A stretch of 64,000 nt of DNA from Variovorax sp. S12S4 (GCF_023195515.1 NZ_JALPKR020000002.1:3511001-3575000), one strand, 5' to 3'; positions 10,357 to 20,143 are shown, counted from the first letter of the stretch. Numbers and translations: made by a program. The notes: generated from the letters alone by a model not told the origin.

Positions 10357-12240
10357 ATGGACAAGAAGAACCACGACGCTCCCATGGCCCCGCTGCTTCC
10401 CACGCTCCACGATCCCTCGCCCATCCGCCAGTTCGACCGGGCCCAGCTCAAGCAGCTGTCCGACGAAGTGCGCGCCTGCGTGCTCGACAACGTCTCGCGC
10501 ACCGGCGGGCACCTGAGTTCCAACCTTGGAACGGTAGAGCTCACGGTCGCGCTGCACCATGTGTTCAACACGCCGCACGACCGCCTGGTGTGGGACGTGG
10601 GCCACCAGACCTATCCGCACAAGATTCTCACCGGCCGGCGCGAGCGCATGCCCACGCTGCGGCAGATCGGCGGCATCTCGGGCTTTCCGCAGCGCAGCGA
10701 GAGCGAATACGACACCTTCGGCACCGCGCATTCGTCCACCAGCATCTCGGCCGCGCTGGGCATGGCCATGGCCGCCAAGCAAAAGGGCGAAGACCGCCAT
10801 GCCGTGGCCATCATCGGCGACGGCGCGCTCACAGCGGGCATGGCCTTCGAGGCGCTCAACAACGCCGGCGTGTGCGACTGCAAGCTGCTGGTGATCCTGA
10901 ACGACAACGACATGTCGATCAGCCCGCCAGTGGGCGCGCTCAACCGCTACCTTGCGCAGCTGATGAGCGGCAACTTCTACGCCGCCGCCAAGAACGTGGG
11001 CAAGAGCGTGCTGCGCGCCGCGCCGCCGCTGTTCGAGTTGGCCAAGCGCTTCGAGCAGCATGCCAAGGGCATGGTGGTTCCGGCCACGCTGTTCGAGCAG
11101 TTCGGCTTCAACTACGTGGGCCCCATCGACGGGCACGACATCGATTCGCTGGTGCCCACGCTCGAGAACCTCAAGCACCTGGACGGCCCGCAGTTCCTGC
11201 ACGTGGTCACCAAGAAGGGGCAGGGCTACAAGCTGGCCGAGGCCGATCCGGTGGCCTATCACGGTCCCGGCAAGTTCGATCCGCAGGTGGGGCTGGTCAA
11301 GCCCGCGGCGGTGGCCAAGCAGACCTTCACGCAGGTCTTCGGCCAATGGCTGTGCGACATGGCGGCGCATGACGGCCGCCTGGTGGGCATTACGCCGGCC
11401 ATGCGCGAAGGCTCGGGGCTGGTCGAGTTCGAGCAGCGCTTTCCCGATCGCTATTACGACGTCGGCATTGCCGAGCAGCATGCCGTGACCTTCGCGGCCG
11501 GCCTTGCATGCGAAGGCCTGAAGCCGGTGGTTGCCATCTATTCGACCTTTCTGCAGCGCGCCTACGACCAGCTGATTCACGACGTTGCCATCCAGAACCT
11601 GCCCGTGGTGTTTGCGCTCGACCGCGCGGGCCTGGTGGGTGCCGACGGCGCCACGCATGCGGGCGCCTACGACATTCCGTTCCTGCGCTGCATTCCCAAC
11701 ATGAGCATTGCGTGCCCGGCCGACGAGCGCGAATGCCGCCAGCTGCTGTCGAGCGCCTACGAACAGAACCATCCGGTGGCCGTGCGCTATCCGCGCGGGG
11801 CCGGTGCCGGCGTTACGCCGCACCTGGCGCTCGATGCATTGCCGTTCGGCAAGGGCGAAGTGCGCCGCGAAGGCAAGCGCATTGCGATCCTCGCGTTCGG
11901 CACCTTGCTGTACCCCGCGCTCACGGCAGCCGAATCGCTCGACGCCACGGTGGTCAACATGCGCTGGGCCAAGCCGCTCGACGTCGAGCTGCTGCTGCAG
12001 GTGGCGGGCACGCACGACGCCATCGTCACGCTCGAAGAAGGCGCGGTGATGGGCGGCGCGGGCAGTGCGGTGCTCGAGGCGTTGCAGGCGGCCAACGTTC
12101 AGAAGCCGGTGCTGCAGCTGGGCCTGCCCGACCGCTTCATCGAGCATGGCGATCCGGCCAAGCTGCTCGCGTCCATCGGCCTCGACGCGACGGGCATCGA
12201 AGCCTCCATCGCTCGGCGCTTCGGCTCCGTCGCAGGGTAA
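10357..12240 (+). CDS. dxs: 1-deoxy-D-xylulose-5-phosphate synthase
   Basis: 627 residues, full length for the family. The thiamine-diphosphate binding motif [18 protein letters not shown] lies near residues 150-167, the catalytic general-acid region [13 protein letters not shown] near 365-377, and the transketolase C-domain follows. The enzyme joins pyruvate and glyceraldehyde 3-phosphate, the first step of the MEP isoprenoid pathway that feeds ispA upstream. It starts at ATG 10357, 12 bases after ispA. A rho-independent terminator follows its stop. Confidence 0.95.
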   Translation: MDKKNHDAPMAPLLPTLHDPSPIRQFDRAQLKQLSDEVRACVLDNVSRTGGHLSSNLGTVELTVALHHVFNTPHDRLVWDVGHQTYPHKILTGRRERMPTLRQIGGISGFPQRSESEYDTFGTAHSSTSISAALGMAMAAKQKGEDRHAVAIIGDGALTAGMAFEALNNAGVCDCKLLVILNDNDMSISPPVGALNRYLAQLMSGNFYAAAKNVGKSVLRAAPPLFELAKRFEQHAKGMVVPATLFEQFGFNYVGPIDGHDIDSLVPTLENLKHLDGPQFLHVVTKKGQGYKLAEADPVAYHGPGKFDPQVGLVKPAAVAKQTFTQVFGQWLCDMAAHDGRLVGITPAMREGSGLVEFEQRFPDRYYDVGIAEQHAVTFAAGLACEGLKPVVAIYSTFLQRAYDQLIHDVAIQNLPVVFALDRAGLVGADGATHAGAYDIPFLRCIPNMSIACPADERECRQLLSSAYEQNHPVAVRYPRGAGAGVTPHLALDALPFGKGEVRREGKRIAILAFGTLLYPALTAAESLDATVVNMRWAKPLDVELLLQVAGTHDAIVTLEEGAVMGGAGSAVLEALQAANVQKPVLQLGLPDRFIEHGDPAKLLASIGLDATGIEASIARRFGSVAG

Positions 12241-12280
12241 ACCCCGGCGGGTTGCCTGTAAGCAGGTTTTTACAATCGCC

Positions 12281-12330
12281 ACGACTTACGAAAGTCGTCA
12301 ACGCGGCCACAAGCCGCGTTTCGTTTTTTC
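12281..12330 (+). terminator. Rho-independent terminator after dxs
   Basis: A stem AACGCGGC (12300-12307) with loop CACAA pairs with GCCGCGTT (12313-12320) and is followed by TCGTTTTTT. A smaller hairpin, ACGACTT/AAGTCGT, sits just upstream (12281-12298). Confidence 0.82.
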
Positions 12331-12352
12331 CAATGCACTCGGAGTGAATTCA

Positions 12353-13435
12353 ATGGATCGTCGTTCCCTCATTAAAAACGTCGGCATTGCCGGCGTTCTG
12401 GCCGCCGGCATTGCGCCCGCAGTTCATGCGCAGGCCGCCGTCCGCTGGCGCCTGGCCTCCAGCTTTCCCAAGTCGCTGGACACCATCTACGGCGGCGCGG
12501 AAGTGTTTGCCAAGGCGGTCAAGGCCATGTCGGGCGGCAAGTTCGAGATCTCGGTTCACGCCGGCGGCGAGCTGATGCCTCCCTTCGGCGTAGTGGACGG
12601 CGTGCAAAACGGTTCGGTCGAGATGTGCCACACCGTGCCTTACTACTTCTACGGCAAGAACCCCGCATTCGCACTGGGCTCGGCCATTCCGTTCGGCCTG
12701 AACTCGCGCCAGATGAACGCGTGGATGATGCACGGCAACGGCCGCAAGCTCATGAACGAGTTCTACGCCAAGTACAACATGCTGAGCCTTGCCGGCGGCA
12801 ACACGGGCTGCCAGATGGGCGGCTGGTACCGCAAGGAAATCAAGTCGCCGGCCGACTTCAAGGGCATGAAGATGCGCCTGGGCGGCGGCCTCATCGGTGA
12901 CGTGATGACCAAGCTCGGCGCGGTGCCGCAAAGCATTCCCGGCGGCGAGATCTACCAGTCGCTCGAAAAGGGCACGCTGGATGCGGCCGAATGGGTCGGT
13001 CCTTACGACGACCAGAAGCTCGGCTTCAACAAGGTTGCGCCGTTCTACTACTACCCCGGCTGGTGGGAAGGCGGTCCTGAAGTGGACTTCTTCATCAACC
13101 AGAAGGCGTTCGACGGCCTCTCGGCAGAGAACAAGGCCATCGTGGAAGCCGCCGCGGCCGTCGCTTCGTCCGACATGCTCGCCAAGTACGACGCGCTGAA
13201 CCCCACCGCGCTGAAGCAACTGGTGGCCTCCAAGACCAAGGTGCTGCCGTTCTCGCAGGCCGTGCTCGACGCGTCCTTCAAGGCTTCGATGGAAGTGTTC
13301 GCAGAGAACGACGCCAAGAGCCCCGAGTGGAAGAAGATCTACGCCGACCTGCGCACGTTCCAGCGCGACCAGGTGCTGTGGTTCCGCTTCGCCGAATCGG
13401 CTTTCGACAACTTCATGTCTAAGCAGAAGCTCTGA
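12353..13435 (+). CDS. TRAP transporter substrate-binding protein (TakP/FcbT1-like)
   Basis: 360 residues. The N-terminus MDRRSLIKNVGIAGVLAAG looks like a Tat or Sec signal with cleavage near HAQA. The mature protein has the DctP-fold phrases RWRLASSFPKSLDTIYGG, GGKFEISVHAGGELMP and LDAAEWVGPYDD, matching the COG4663 group that binds alpha-keto acids or aromatic and sugar acids. The arginine used for carboxylate binding is in KMRLGGGLIG (about residue 173). It pairs with the convergent dctM/dctQ genes. Start ATG follows GGAG by nine bases. Confidence 0.88.
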   Translation: MDRRSLIKNVGIAGVLAAGIAPAVHAQAAVRWRLASSFPKSLDTIYGGAEVFAKAVKAMSGGKFEISVHAGGELMPPFGVVDGVQNGSVEMCHTVPYYFYGKNPAFALGSAIPFGLNSRQMNAWMMHGNGRKLMNEFYAKYNMLSLAGGNTGCQMGGWYRKEIKSPADFKGMKMRLGGGLIGDVMTKLGAVPQSIPGGEIYQSLEKGTLDAAEWVGPYDDQKLGFNKVAPFYYYPGWWEGGPEVDFFINQKAFDGLSAENKAIVEAAAAVASSDMLAKYDALNPTALKQLVASKTKVLPFSQAVLDASFKASMEVFAENDAKSPEWKKIYADLRTFQRDQVLWFRFAESAFDNFMSKQKL

Positions 13436-13459
13436 TACGCGGCTTCGGCCCGGCAAAGA

Positions 13460-13487
13460 AAAAGCCCGCATCGCGCGGGCTTTTTTT
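13460..13487. terminator. Bidirectional rho-independent terminator between dctP and dctM
   Basis: Stem AAAGCCCGC (13461-13469), loop ATCGC, stem GCGGGCTTT (13475-13483). A T-run follows on the plus strand, and the A-run before it gives a T-run on the minus strand. It can therefore stop both converging transcripts. Confidence 0.85.
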
Positions 13488-13574
13488 CGTCTGGGGCCTG
13501 CGCGCGGTGCGCAGGCCCTGGGGACGGGTGAGGGGCTTACTTCTTTTCCCGCTCCATCGATTCCAGCATGGCCT

Positions 13575-15350
13575 TCATCGGATCGTCCTCGGCCGCGGGA
13601 GCCGCTGCACCGCCCGCGGGCGCGGAGGCTCCGGACTCCGGTGCAGGCGCGGTGCCCGCGTCGGGCGCCGGCACTTCGGGGCGGGAATCTCGGGCGCAGA
13701 GCCCGGCATATTGGCTTCCATCTCGCGCATGACCTTGTCGAGGTCGTAGACCTCTTTTTCGTCCAGCCCGCTCGACACGATGCCCGGGAACGCAATGATC
13801 AGGCCCACCATCGTCAGCTGGATCAGCAGGAACGGCACGGCACCCCAGTAGATCTGCATCGTGGTGACGGGCTCGATCATCTGGCCCGTGACGCGGTCCT
13901 TGTAGGCCTTGGTCGGCGCCACGCTGCGCAGGTAGAAGAGCGCGAAGCCGAACGGCGGATGCATGAACGAGGTCTGCATGTTCACCGCCAGCAGCACGCC
14001 GAACCAGATCAGGTCGATGCCCAGCTTGTCGGCCACCGGGGCCAAGAGCGGCACCACGATGAACGACAACTCGAAGAAGTCGAGGAAGAACGCCAGGAAG
14101 AACACCATGACGTTCACCACGATCAGGAAGCCCAGCTGGCCGCCCGGCACCTTGGCCAGCAGGTGCTCGACCCAGCGCGGTCCGTCCACGCCCTGGAACA
14201 CCAGGCCGAAGATCGTTGCGCCGATCAGGATGAACACCACGAAGCACGACAGCTTGGTGGTGGTGTTGAGCGCCTGCTTGAGCAGCGACATGCTCATGCG
14301 CCCGCGCACCATGGCCATGATGAGTGCGCCAATGGCACCCATGGCGCCGCCTTCGGTGGGCGTTGCAACGCCCAGGAAGATGGTGCCGAGCACCAGGAAG
14401 ATCAGCAGCAGCGGCGGAATGAGCACGAAGGTCACGCGCTCGGCCATGCGCGAGAGCAGGCCCAGGCGCGTGACGCGGTTGATGACCGCGATGACCAGCG
14501 CCAGCAGCACGCCGGCACACATGGAGACGACGATGGTCTCGTCGGTGGCCACGCGCGTGACTTCTTCGCCCTTCCACCACGTGTGGATGTCGGCAATGTG
14601 CCGTGCGAACCACACCGACGCAACCACGCAGACCGCGGTGAGCACCAGCAGCGAGGGTCCGCCGCTCTTGCCGTTGTCTTCACGCATCGTGCGTGCTTCC
14701 GGCGGCAGCGCCGGCACCCATGCCGGCTTGAACACCGCGAGCAGGATGACATAGAGCGCGTACATGCCCATCAGCAGGAAGCCGGGCAGGAAGGCGCCCT
14801 TGTACATGTCGCCGACGCTGCGGCCGAGCTGGTCGGCCAGGATGATCAGCACCAGCGAAGGCGGAATGATCTGCGCCAGCGTGCCCGAGGCCGCGATCAC
14901 GCCCGTCGCCAGGCGCCGGTCGTAGCCGTAGCGCATCATGATCGGCAGCGAGATCAGGCCCATCGAGATCACCGATGCAGCCACCACGCCGGTGGTTGCC
15001 GCGAGCAGCGCGCCCACGAACACCACGGCCAGCGCCAGGCCGCCGCGAATCGGGCCGAACAGCTGGCCGATGGTCTCGAGCAGGTCTTCGGCCATGCCGC
15101 TGCGCTCGAGGATCAGCCCCATGAGCGTGAAGAACGGAATGGCCAGCAGCGTGTCGTTCTGCATGATGCCGAAGAGCCGCAGCGGCATGGCCTGCAGCAG
15201 CGCTTCGGGCAACAGCCCGAGTTCGATGCCGACGAAGCCGAAGAACAGCCCGCAGGCGCCCAGGCTGAATGCAACGGGGAAACCGACCAGCAGAAAGCAG
15301 ATCAGGCCCGCGAACATCAGCGGGGCGTAGTTCTGAATGATGAATTCCAT
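13575..15350 (-). CDS. TRAP transporter large permease (DctM/FcbT3-like), apparent C-terminal frameshift
   Basis: 591 codons as read. The DctM fold spans two blocks, about residues 5-215 and 280-545, separated by an inserted stretch (about 218-280) with a charged linker and an extra helix pair. Sodium/substrate-site phrases include GALLAATTGVVAASV and GVATPTEGGAMGA. After residue 545 the frame turns into basic Pro/Arg-rich sequence (KCRRPTRAPRLHR). If one base is restored in the GGGG run at 13678-13681, the frame continues as EVPAPDAGTAPAPES and ends DPMKAMLESMEREKK at 13537. The catalytic part is unaffected. dctQ lies 11 bases upstream; dctP converges from the other side. Confidence 0.85.
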   Translation of the reverse strand: MEFIIQNYAPLMFAGLICFLLVGFPVAFSLGACGLFFGFVGIELGLLPEALLQAMPLRLFGIMQNDTLLAIPFFTLMGLILERSGMAEDLLETIGQLFGPIRGGLALAVVFVGALLAATTGVVAASVISMGLISLPIMMRYGYDRRLATGVIAASGTLAQIIPPSLVLIILADQLGRSVGDMYKGAFLPGFLLMGMYALYVILLAVFKPAWVPALPPEARTMREDNGKSGGPSLLVLTAVCVVASVWFARHIADIHTWWKGEEVTRVATDETIVVSMCAGVLLALVIAVINRVTRLGLLSRMAERVTFVLIPPLLLIFLVLGTIFLGVATPTEGGAMGAIGALIMAMVRGRMSMSLLKQALNTTTKLSCFVVFILIGATIFGLVFQGVDGPRWVEHLLAKVPGGQLGFLIVVNVMVFFLAFFLDFFELSFIVVPLLAPVADKLGIDLIWFGVLLAVNMQTSFMHPPFGFALFYLRSVAPTKAYKDRVTGQMIEPVTTMQIYWGAVPFLLIQLTMVGLIIAFPGIVSSGLDEKEVYDLDKVMREMEANMPGSAPEIPAPKCRRPTRAPRLHRSPEPPRPRAVQRLPRPRTIR

Positions 15351-15361
15351 GATGGTCCGGT

Positions 15362-15961
15362 TCAGCTGGATTTGGTTTGGGCTTCGGCCAGCCGGCGGAT
15401 CGACTCGGCGAGCTCTTCTTCAGCCGTTTTTTCGCCACGCTTGGCCGTCGGATCCTCGATGCGGCCCTGCAGGAAGGCAATGCGCTTGATCAGCTCGGAC
15501 CACCCCTGCAGCATCAGCAAGCCGAAGCCGAGCGGAATCATTGCGTAGATCGGCCAGCGGATCAGGCCGCCCGCGTTGTTCGACATTTCGCCCGAGCGGT
15601 AGCCCTGCATGAAGAACGGAATGCCGTACCAGAGCACGGCCAGGCAGAACGGGGTGAGAAAGAAGACAAAGCCGATGATGTCGATCCAGATCTGCCCGCG
15701 CTTGGACAGCTTCCCGGCGAGTACGTCGACCTTCACGTGCTCCTGGTTCAGCAGCGTGTAGCCCGCGGCAATCAGGAACGATGCCGCGAACAGGTACCAC
15801 TGAACCTCGAGATATGCGTTGGAACTGATGTTGAAGGCCTTGCGGACTACCGCGTTCAGGGCGCTGATGACCGTGGACGCAAGGATGAGCCAGATCACGT
15901 ACTTGCCGATCTGGCCGTTCAGCCAATCGACCGCGCGCGAAAATCTGAGCAGGAAATTCAT
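15362..15961 (-). CDS. TRAP transporter small permease (DctQ)
   Basis: 199 residues with four hydrophobic helices (about 18-38, 52-72, 93-115 and 135-155), the DctQ layout. Typical phrases are LEVQWYLFAASFLIAAGYTL and NQEHVKVDVL. The C-terminus is a charged, probably cytoplasmic tail (RGEKTAEEELAESIRRL). It forms the membrane complex with DctM and receives substrate from the dctP product encoded on the other strand. The ATG at 15961 is the first start before the first helix. Confidence 0.88.
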   Translation of the reverse strand: MNFLLRFSRAVDWLNGQIGKYVIWLILASTVISALNAVVRKAFNISSNAYLEVQWYLFAASFLIAAGYTLLNQEHVKVDVLAGKLSKRGQIWIDIIGFVFFLTPFCLAVLWYGIPFFMQGYRSGEMSNNAGGLIRWPIYAMIPLGFGLLMLQGWSELIKRIAFLQGRIEDPTAKRGEKTAEEELAESIRRLAEAQTKSS

Positions 15962-16153
15962 GCTCTTCTCCAGAAGAATGGATGCTTGGATGCAGAAGCG
16001 GCCCGGACTCGGCCGGCAGGCGGCGGTCGGAGCTTTTGCGGACGCGCGATTTTATCGGCGCGGGAAGCCGTTTTCAGGCGGGGCCGGGCGGTGTATTCCC
16101 GTAGACGCGCCCGCCGTGCGCCACGCTGGTGCCGCGGCTCGCCATAATGAAAC

Positions 16154-17443
16154 ATGCCATCGTCGCCGCCCCTGCTGCCCACGGGCCTGCCGCACTCCAT
16201 CGATTCGCCCGACATGCGGCGAGCCGGACGCGAACTGCTGTCGCTGGCCCTCATGGACGCGCGCAACCACACGCTTCACCTGTTGTCGCTTTATGAAGAG
16301 GCGCTGGGTTCGCCCGATCTTGCGGTGCCACGCACCGACGACGCGGGCGTGGTGCCGCCGGTCTGGCTGGCCGGGCATATCGGCTGGTTTGCCGAATGGT
16401 GGATCGGCCGCAACACGCAGCGTGCCTTCGGCGCCGATTGCCCGGTGCGCCCGACCCGGCTGGCCGCCATCGATCCGCATGCCGACAGCTGGTGGGACCC
16501 CGCCCAGGCCACGCGGGAGCGGATCTGGTCGCCCAGCCTGCCGGACCTCGGCCAGACCAAGGCCTACCTGCTCGAAACGCTGGAAAGCACGCTCGAGCTG
16601 CTCGAGCATGCGGCCGAGACCGACCCGGGCCTGTACTTCTATCGCCTCGCGCTTTTCCATGAGGACCTGCGCGGCGAGCAGTTCATCGTGATGGCGCAGA
16701 CGCTGGGGCTGTCGCTTGGCATCGAGCCGCTGCCGGTTTCGGTCACGCGCGAGCCGCTGGTGCTGCCTTCCACGCAATGGGAGCTCGGCCTGCCGGACGG
16801 CGGCGGATTCGCCTTTGCGCAGGAGCAGGGTGCGCACCGCGTCGACGTGCCCGAATTCGAGATCGATGCCCAGCCCGTGACCTGGAACCAGTACATCGAG
16901 TTCGTCGACGAAGGCGGCTACGACCGCGAGGAGCTCTGGCACCCCGAAGGCTGGCGCTGGCTTTCCGCGCAGATCGATGGGCGCCGCGGGCCGCGGCATG
17001 TCGAGCAGATCGGCGCCGCGCGCAACGGCACCGGCGGCTCGGTGCTTCAGCACCGTTTCGGTGCAACCGTGCGTGCGGCCGGCCACCACGGCGCCGTTCA
17101 CCTGAGCTGGTGGGAGGCCGATGCCTGGGCGCGCTGGGCCGGCCGGCGCATCGCAACCGAGGTCGAATGGGAGATTGCGGCGCACACCGCCGCGCGGCGC
17201 GGCTTTCGTTGGGCCGACGTGCACGAATGGACGGCGGGTACGCTGCGGCCATGGCCCGGCTTCAGGGCCGACCCGTGGAGCGGAGGCGGAGAGTTCGACC
17301 CGGCCGCGGCGTTCGGCCAGGCCCGCGTGCTGCGCGGCGCGTCTTTCGCGACCCGAGCGCGCTTGCGCTCGCCACGCCGCCGCGGGTTCGCCTTGCCGGG
17401 CAGCGACGACGGTTTCTTCGGCTTCCGGACCTGCAGTCTGTGA
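16154..17443 (+). CDS. SenA/EgtB-like non-heme iron enzyme (DinB + FGE-sulfatase domains)
   Basis: 429 residues. Residues about 20-180 form a DinB_2-like four-helix domain, and 220-427 an FGE-sulfatase (SUMF1) domain with the usual closing phrases RGASFATRARL and GFFGFRTC. This pair is seen in ergothioneine synthase EgtB and selenoneine synthase SenA, which join a thiol or selenol to trimethylhistidine. Length and style resemble SenA of Variovorax. The iron ligands should be one His in the first helix (H75 fits, in AGHIGWF) and an HxxxH motif; here that motif reads H169-E-D-L-R173-G-E, so the third ligand is arginine. No senB, senC or egtD gene lies in the window. Function is therefore uncertain. 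Confidence 0.65.
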   Translation: MPSSPPLLPTGLPHSIDSPDMRRAGRELLSLALMDARNHTLHLLSLYEEALGSPDLAVPRTDDAGVVPPVWLAGHIGWFAEWWIGRNTQRAFGADCPVRPTRLAAIDPHADSWWDPAQATRERIWSPSLPDLGQTKAYLLETLESTLELLEHAAETDPGLYFYRLALFHEDLRGEQFIVMAQTLGLSLGIEPLPVSVTREPLVLPSTQWELGLPDGGGFAFAQEQGAHRVDVPEFEIDAQPVTWNQYIEFVDEGGYDREELWHPEGWRWLSAQIDGRRGPRHVEQIGAARNGTGGSVLQHRFGATVRAAGHHGAVHLSWWEADAWARWAGRRIATEVEWEIAAHTAARRGFRWADVHEWTAGTLRPWPGFRADPWSGGGEFDPAAAFGQARVLRGASFATRARLRSPRRRGFALPGSDDGFFGFRTCSL

Positions 17444-17475
17444 CTCGCCCCGAGCCCTCGCGTATCTGCGCCGCT

Positions 17476-18912
17476 TCAATGGCCGCTGTCACCTGACGAC
17501 AGCGGCGGCGCCACTTCCTCCAGCGGCTTGCGCTCCGCATCGGCCGCATAGCGCAGCGCCAGCAGGCCCGCCACGATGACCAGCGCGGCGCCGATGAGAT
17601 AGCCCACCATCACGGCGCCCCGGCTCCCGGTTTCGATCAGCGCGCCGAACAGCACCGGCGCCACGAAGCCGCCCGCGCCCATGCCAATGGCGTAGAAGAT
17701 GGCGATGGCCATCGCGCGCATCTCGAGCGGGAACACTTCGCTGACCGTGAGATAGGCCGAGCTCGCCGCCGCCGAGGCCAGGAAGAACACCGCCGACCAG
17801 CACAGCGCCTGGCCGCGCGCGTCGAGCCAGCCCATCATGAAGGCCCAACCGGTCAGCGCGAGCCCGACGCCGGCCAGCACATAGGTCAGCGCAATCATCT
17901 TGCGCCGGCCCACGCTGTCGAAAAGCGGGCCCAGCAGCAGCGGCCCCAGCACGTTGCCGAGCGCGAACGGAAAGATATAGAGCGCCACGTTGTCATCGGC
18001 CACGCCGTAGAAGCGCGTGAGCACCAGCGCATAGGTGAAGAAGATCGCGTTGTAGAAGAAGGCCTGCGACACCATGAGCGCTACCGCGACCACGCTGCGT
18101 TCGCGGTAGCGGCGCAGCAGCACGTGCGCCACTTCGCGCATTGTCGGGCTTCGGCGATTGCCAACGTAGGCGACGCGGCCCTGCGCTTCAGGCAGCGGCC
18201 CATGCTGCGCCCGCACTTCAGCCTCGATGGCCTCGACGATGCGCAGCGCCTCGTCGGCGCGGCCGTGCGCCATCAGCCAGCGCGGGCTTTCGGGCACGTT
18301 GCGCCGTACCAGCAAGATGGCCACTGCCAGCACCGCGCCCAGCGCAAAGCCGGCCCGCCAGCCCCATACCGGCCCGATCACGCGCGCATCGAGCAGCACC
18401 AGGCTGAGCGCGGCTCCAAGCCCTGCGCCAATCCAGAAGCTGCCGTTGATGGCAAGGTTCACGCGGCCGCGCACGCGGGCCGGAATGAGTTCGTCGATAG
18501 CTGAGTTGATGGCCGCGTATTCGCCGCCGATGCCCAGGCCCGTGATGAAGCGGCAAAGCACGAAGAAAGCGAAATCCGGCGAGAACGCGGTGGCCAGCGT
18601 GCCCAGTGTGTAGACCACCAGCGTGACGAGAAAGAGTTTCTTGCGCCCGAGCCGGTCGGTCAGCCGACCGAAGAGCAGGGCGCCGATGACCGCGCCGGCA
18701 ATGTAGATCGAACCCGACCAGCCGATCTGGGCGGCGCTGAGGCCCAGTGTGTCGGGCCGTTCGAGCACGGCGCCTATGGAGCCGACCAGTGTCACTTCGA
18801 GGCCGTCGAGCACCCAGGCCACGCCGAGCGCGATCACCACGCGCCAGTGCCAGCGAGACCAGGGGAGGCGGTCGAGCCGGGCCGGAATGTCGCTGTGCAC
18901 AGCATCCGTCAT
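17476..18912 (-). CDS. MFS transporter
   Basis: 478 residues with twelve predicted helices. The motif between helices 2 and 3 is GRLTDRLGRKKLF (near 85-97), and the first helix region has LDGLEVTLVGSIGAVL, typical of the aromatic-acid/metabolite:H+ symporter and sugar-porter side of the superfamily. A central loop near residues 215-260 contains the usual charged linker. I chose the ATG at 18912 because AAGG lies eight bases upstream; a GTG two codons earlier is possible. It converges on the SenA-like gene with a 32-base gap. Substrate unknown. Confidence 0.85.
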   Translation of the reverse strand: MTDAVHSDIPARLDRLPWSRWHWRVVIALGVAWVLDGLEVTLVGSIGAVLERPDTLGLSAAQIGWSGSIYIAGAVIGALLFGRLTDRLGRKKLFLVTLVVYTLGTLATAFSPDFAFFVLCRFITGLGIGGEYAAINSAIDELIPARVRGRVNLAINGSFWIGAGLGAALSLVLLDARVIGPVWGWRAGFALGAVLAVAILLVRRNVPESPRWLMAHGRADEALRIVEAIEAEVRAQHGPLPEAQGRVAYVGNRRSPTMREVAHVLLRRYRERSVVAVALMVSQAFFYNAIFFTYALVLTRFYGVADDNVALYIFPFALGNVLGPLLLGPLFDSVGRRKMIALTYVLAGVGLALTGWAFMMGWLDARGQALCWSAVFFLASAAASSAYLTVSEVFPLEMRAMAIAIFYAIGMGAGGFVAPVLFGALIETGSRGAVMVGYLIGAALVIVAGLLALRYAADAERKPLEEVAPPLSSGDSGH

Positions 18913-18962
18913 GGGCACAACCTTAACTTATTGGCCAACCGGCGTTGCCTTTGCCGGCAATT

Positions 18963-20069
18963 TCAGTGCTTGTGCGTCTTCTCGCGCTGGAAGGTCCACC
19001 ACGGGAGCAACTCGCGCAGCGACTGCACTTCGCCGCTGCCCGCGGCTTGGTAGCCGGGCAGGGTGCCGAGCAGGTGCTGCCAGCTTGCACTCTGCAGCAC
19101 CGCCACCAGCGCCCGCGTAGCGGGCTGATCGAGTGCCGACTTCAGACAGGCCAGGTGATAGCGCTCATGCACCAGCGGCACGAATCCGAGGCCTTCGGCG
19201 TGGGCCGCCGATTCAACCCCGAGTCCGGCATCGGCCTGTCCCGAAGCCACAGCGTGCGCCACGGCGGCATGCGAGGTTTCGCAGCGTTCATAGCCCATGA
19301 GCGCAGCGGCATCGAGGCCCGCTTGCGACAGCAGCTCATCGAGCAGCACGCGCGTGCCGGTGCCGATCGTGCGATTCACATAGCGTGCGCGCAGCCGCGC
19401 CACATCCGCCAGCGAGCGCAGTCGCAGCGGATTGCCGGGCGCCACGAGCAGCCCCTGCGTGCGCCGCGCAAAGCCGATGAGCTTGTGCTGCCCGGGCTTG
19501 AGCAGCGGCTGGTAGGTGCGCTGTGCCAGCGAACCCTGCGGCGGATGCTCCAGCGTGTGAAAGCCCGCCATCACGCAGCGGCCCTGGTTCAGCGCGCGTA
19601 TCGCGTCGACGCTGCCCGTGAAATGAATGTCCAGGTGCAGCTGCACAGTGCCCGCCGCATGGGTGCGCAGCAGCGCCAGAGCATCGTCGTGGCTTGCCTG
19701 CAGGCTCAGCACATGGGTGCGGTCATCGAAGGCGAGCGCGAAGGCACGCTCGAGTTCGGCGTGCAGTGCCTCGATCTGCGGTGCCAGTCGCGCCTGCGCC
19801 TGGCGCTCGGCCCACAGCAGCTTGTCGCCGAATTCGGAAAGCTGCGCCCGCTGGCCCTGCTCGCTCTGCACCAGTGCATGGCCGAGCGTCTGTTCCCAGT
19901 GCTTGAGCTCACCCCACACGTGGCGGTAAGACAGGCCGAGCGCGCGCGCCGCGGCCGAGATGGAGCCGTGCTCGCGCACCGCCTGCAGCAGTTGCATCAG
20001 CGGATTGCGAATCTGCCGCGAACCGCTGCGGCGGGGACGGATCGCGTAGGAAAGGTCGATCTGTTGCAC
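18963..20069 (-). CDS. ModE-type HTH regulator with periplasmic-binding-protein-like domain
   Basis: 368 residues from a GTG. Residues about 20-85 are a ModE/LysR-like winged helix (REHGSISAAARALGLSYRHVW), and about 105-340 a PBP-like ligand domain (PF12727 type), with phrases such as ARYVNRTIGTGTRVLLDELL and ESAAHAEGLGFVPLVHERYHL. Proteins with this fusion often sense molybdate, tungstate or cofactor precursors. Tungstate uptake and molybdoenzyme genes lie 11-16 kb away, but there is no proof of a link. The MFS gene downstream starts 50 bases after its stop and could be co-transcribed. No clear Shine-Dalgarno is visible before the GTG. Confidence 0.8.
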   Translation of the reverse strand: MQQIDLSYAIRPRRSGSRQIRNPLMQLLQAVREHGSISAAARALGLSYRHVWGELKHWEQTLGHALVQSEQGQRAQLSEFGDKLLWAERQAQARLAPQIEALHAELERAFALAFDDRTHVLSLQASHDDALALLRTHAAGTVQLHLDIHFTGSVDAIRALNQGRCVMAGFHTLEHPPQGSLAQRTYQPLLKPGQHKLIGFARRTQGLLVAPGNPLRLRSLADVARLRARYVNRTIGTGTRVLLDELLSQAGLDAAALMGYERCETSHAAVAHAVASGQADAGLGVESAAHAEGLGFVPLVHERYHLACLKSALDQPATRALVAVLQSASWQHLLGTLPGYQAAGSGEVQSLRELLPWWTFQREKTHKH

Positions 20070-20143
20070 GGAGGCTGGCGGGAGGGAAATGAAGGCCGGC
20101 TCATTATGCAGAGCCGCCCATCGCCAACCGCCGCCGCCGTGCG

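Noticed and set aside
9691..12282. 863-codon minus-strand open frame opposite ispA and dxs
   Set aside because: It is the shadow of two certain genes. It is rich in His, Arg, Gln and Ala with no domain, as expected for the antisense frame of GC-rich coding DNA.
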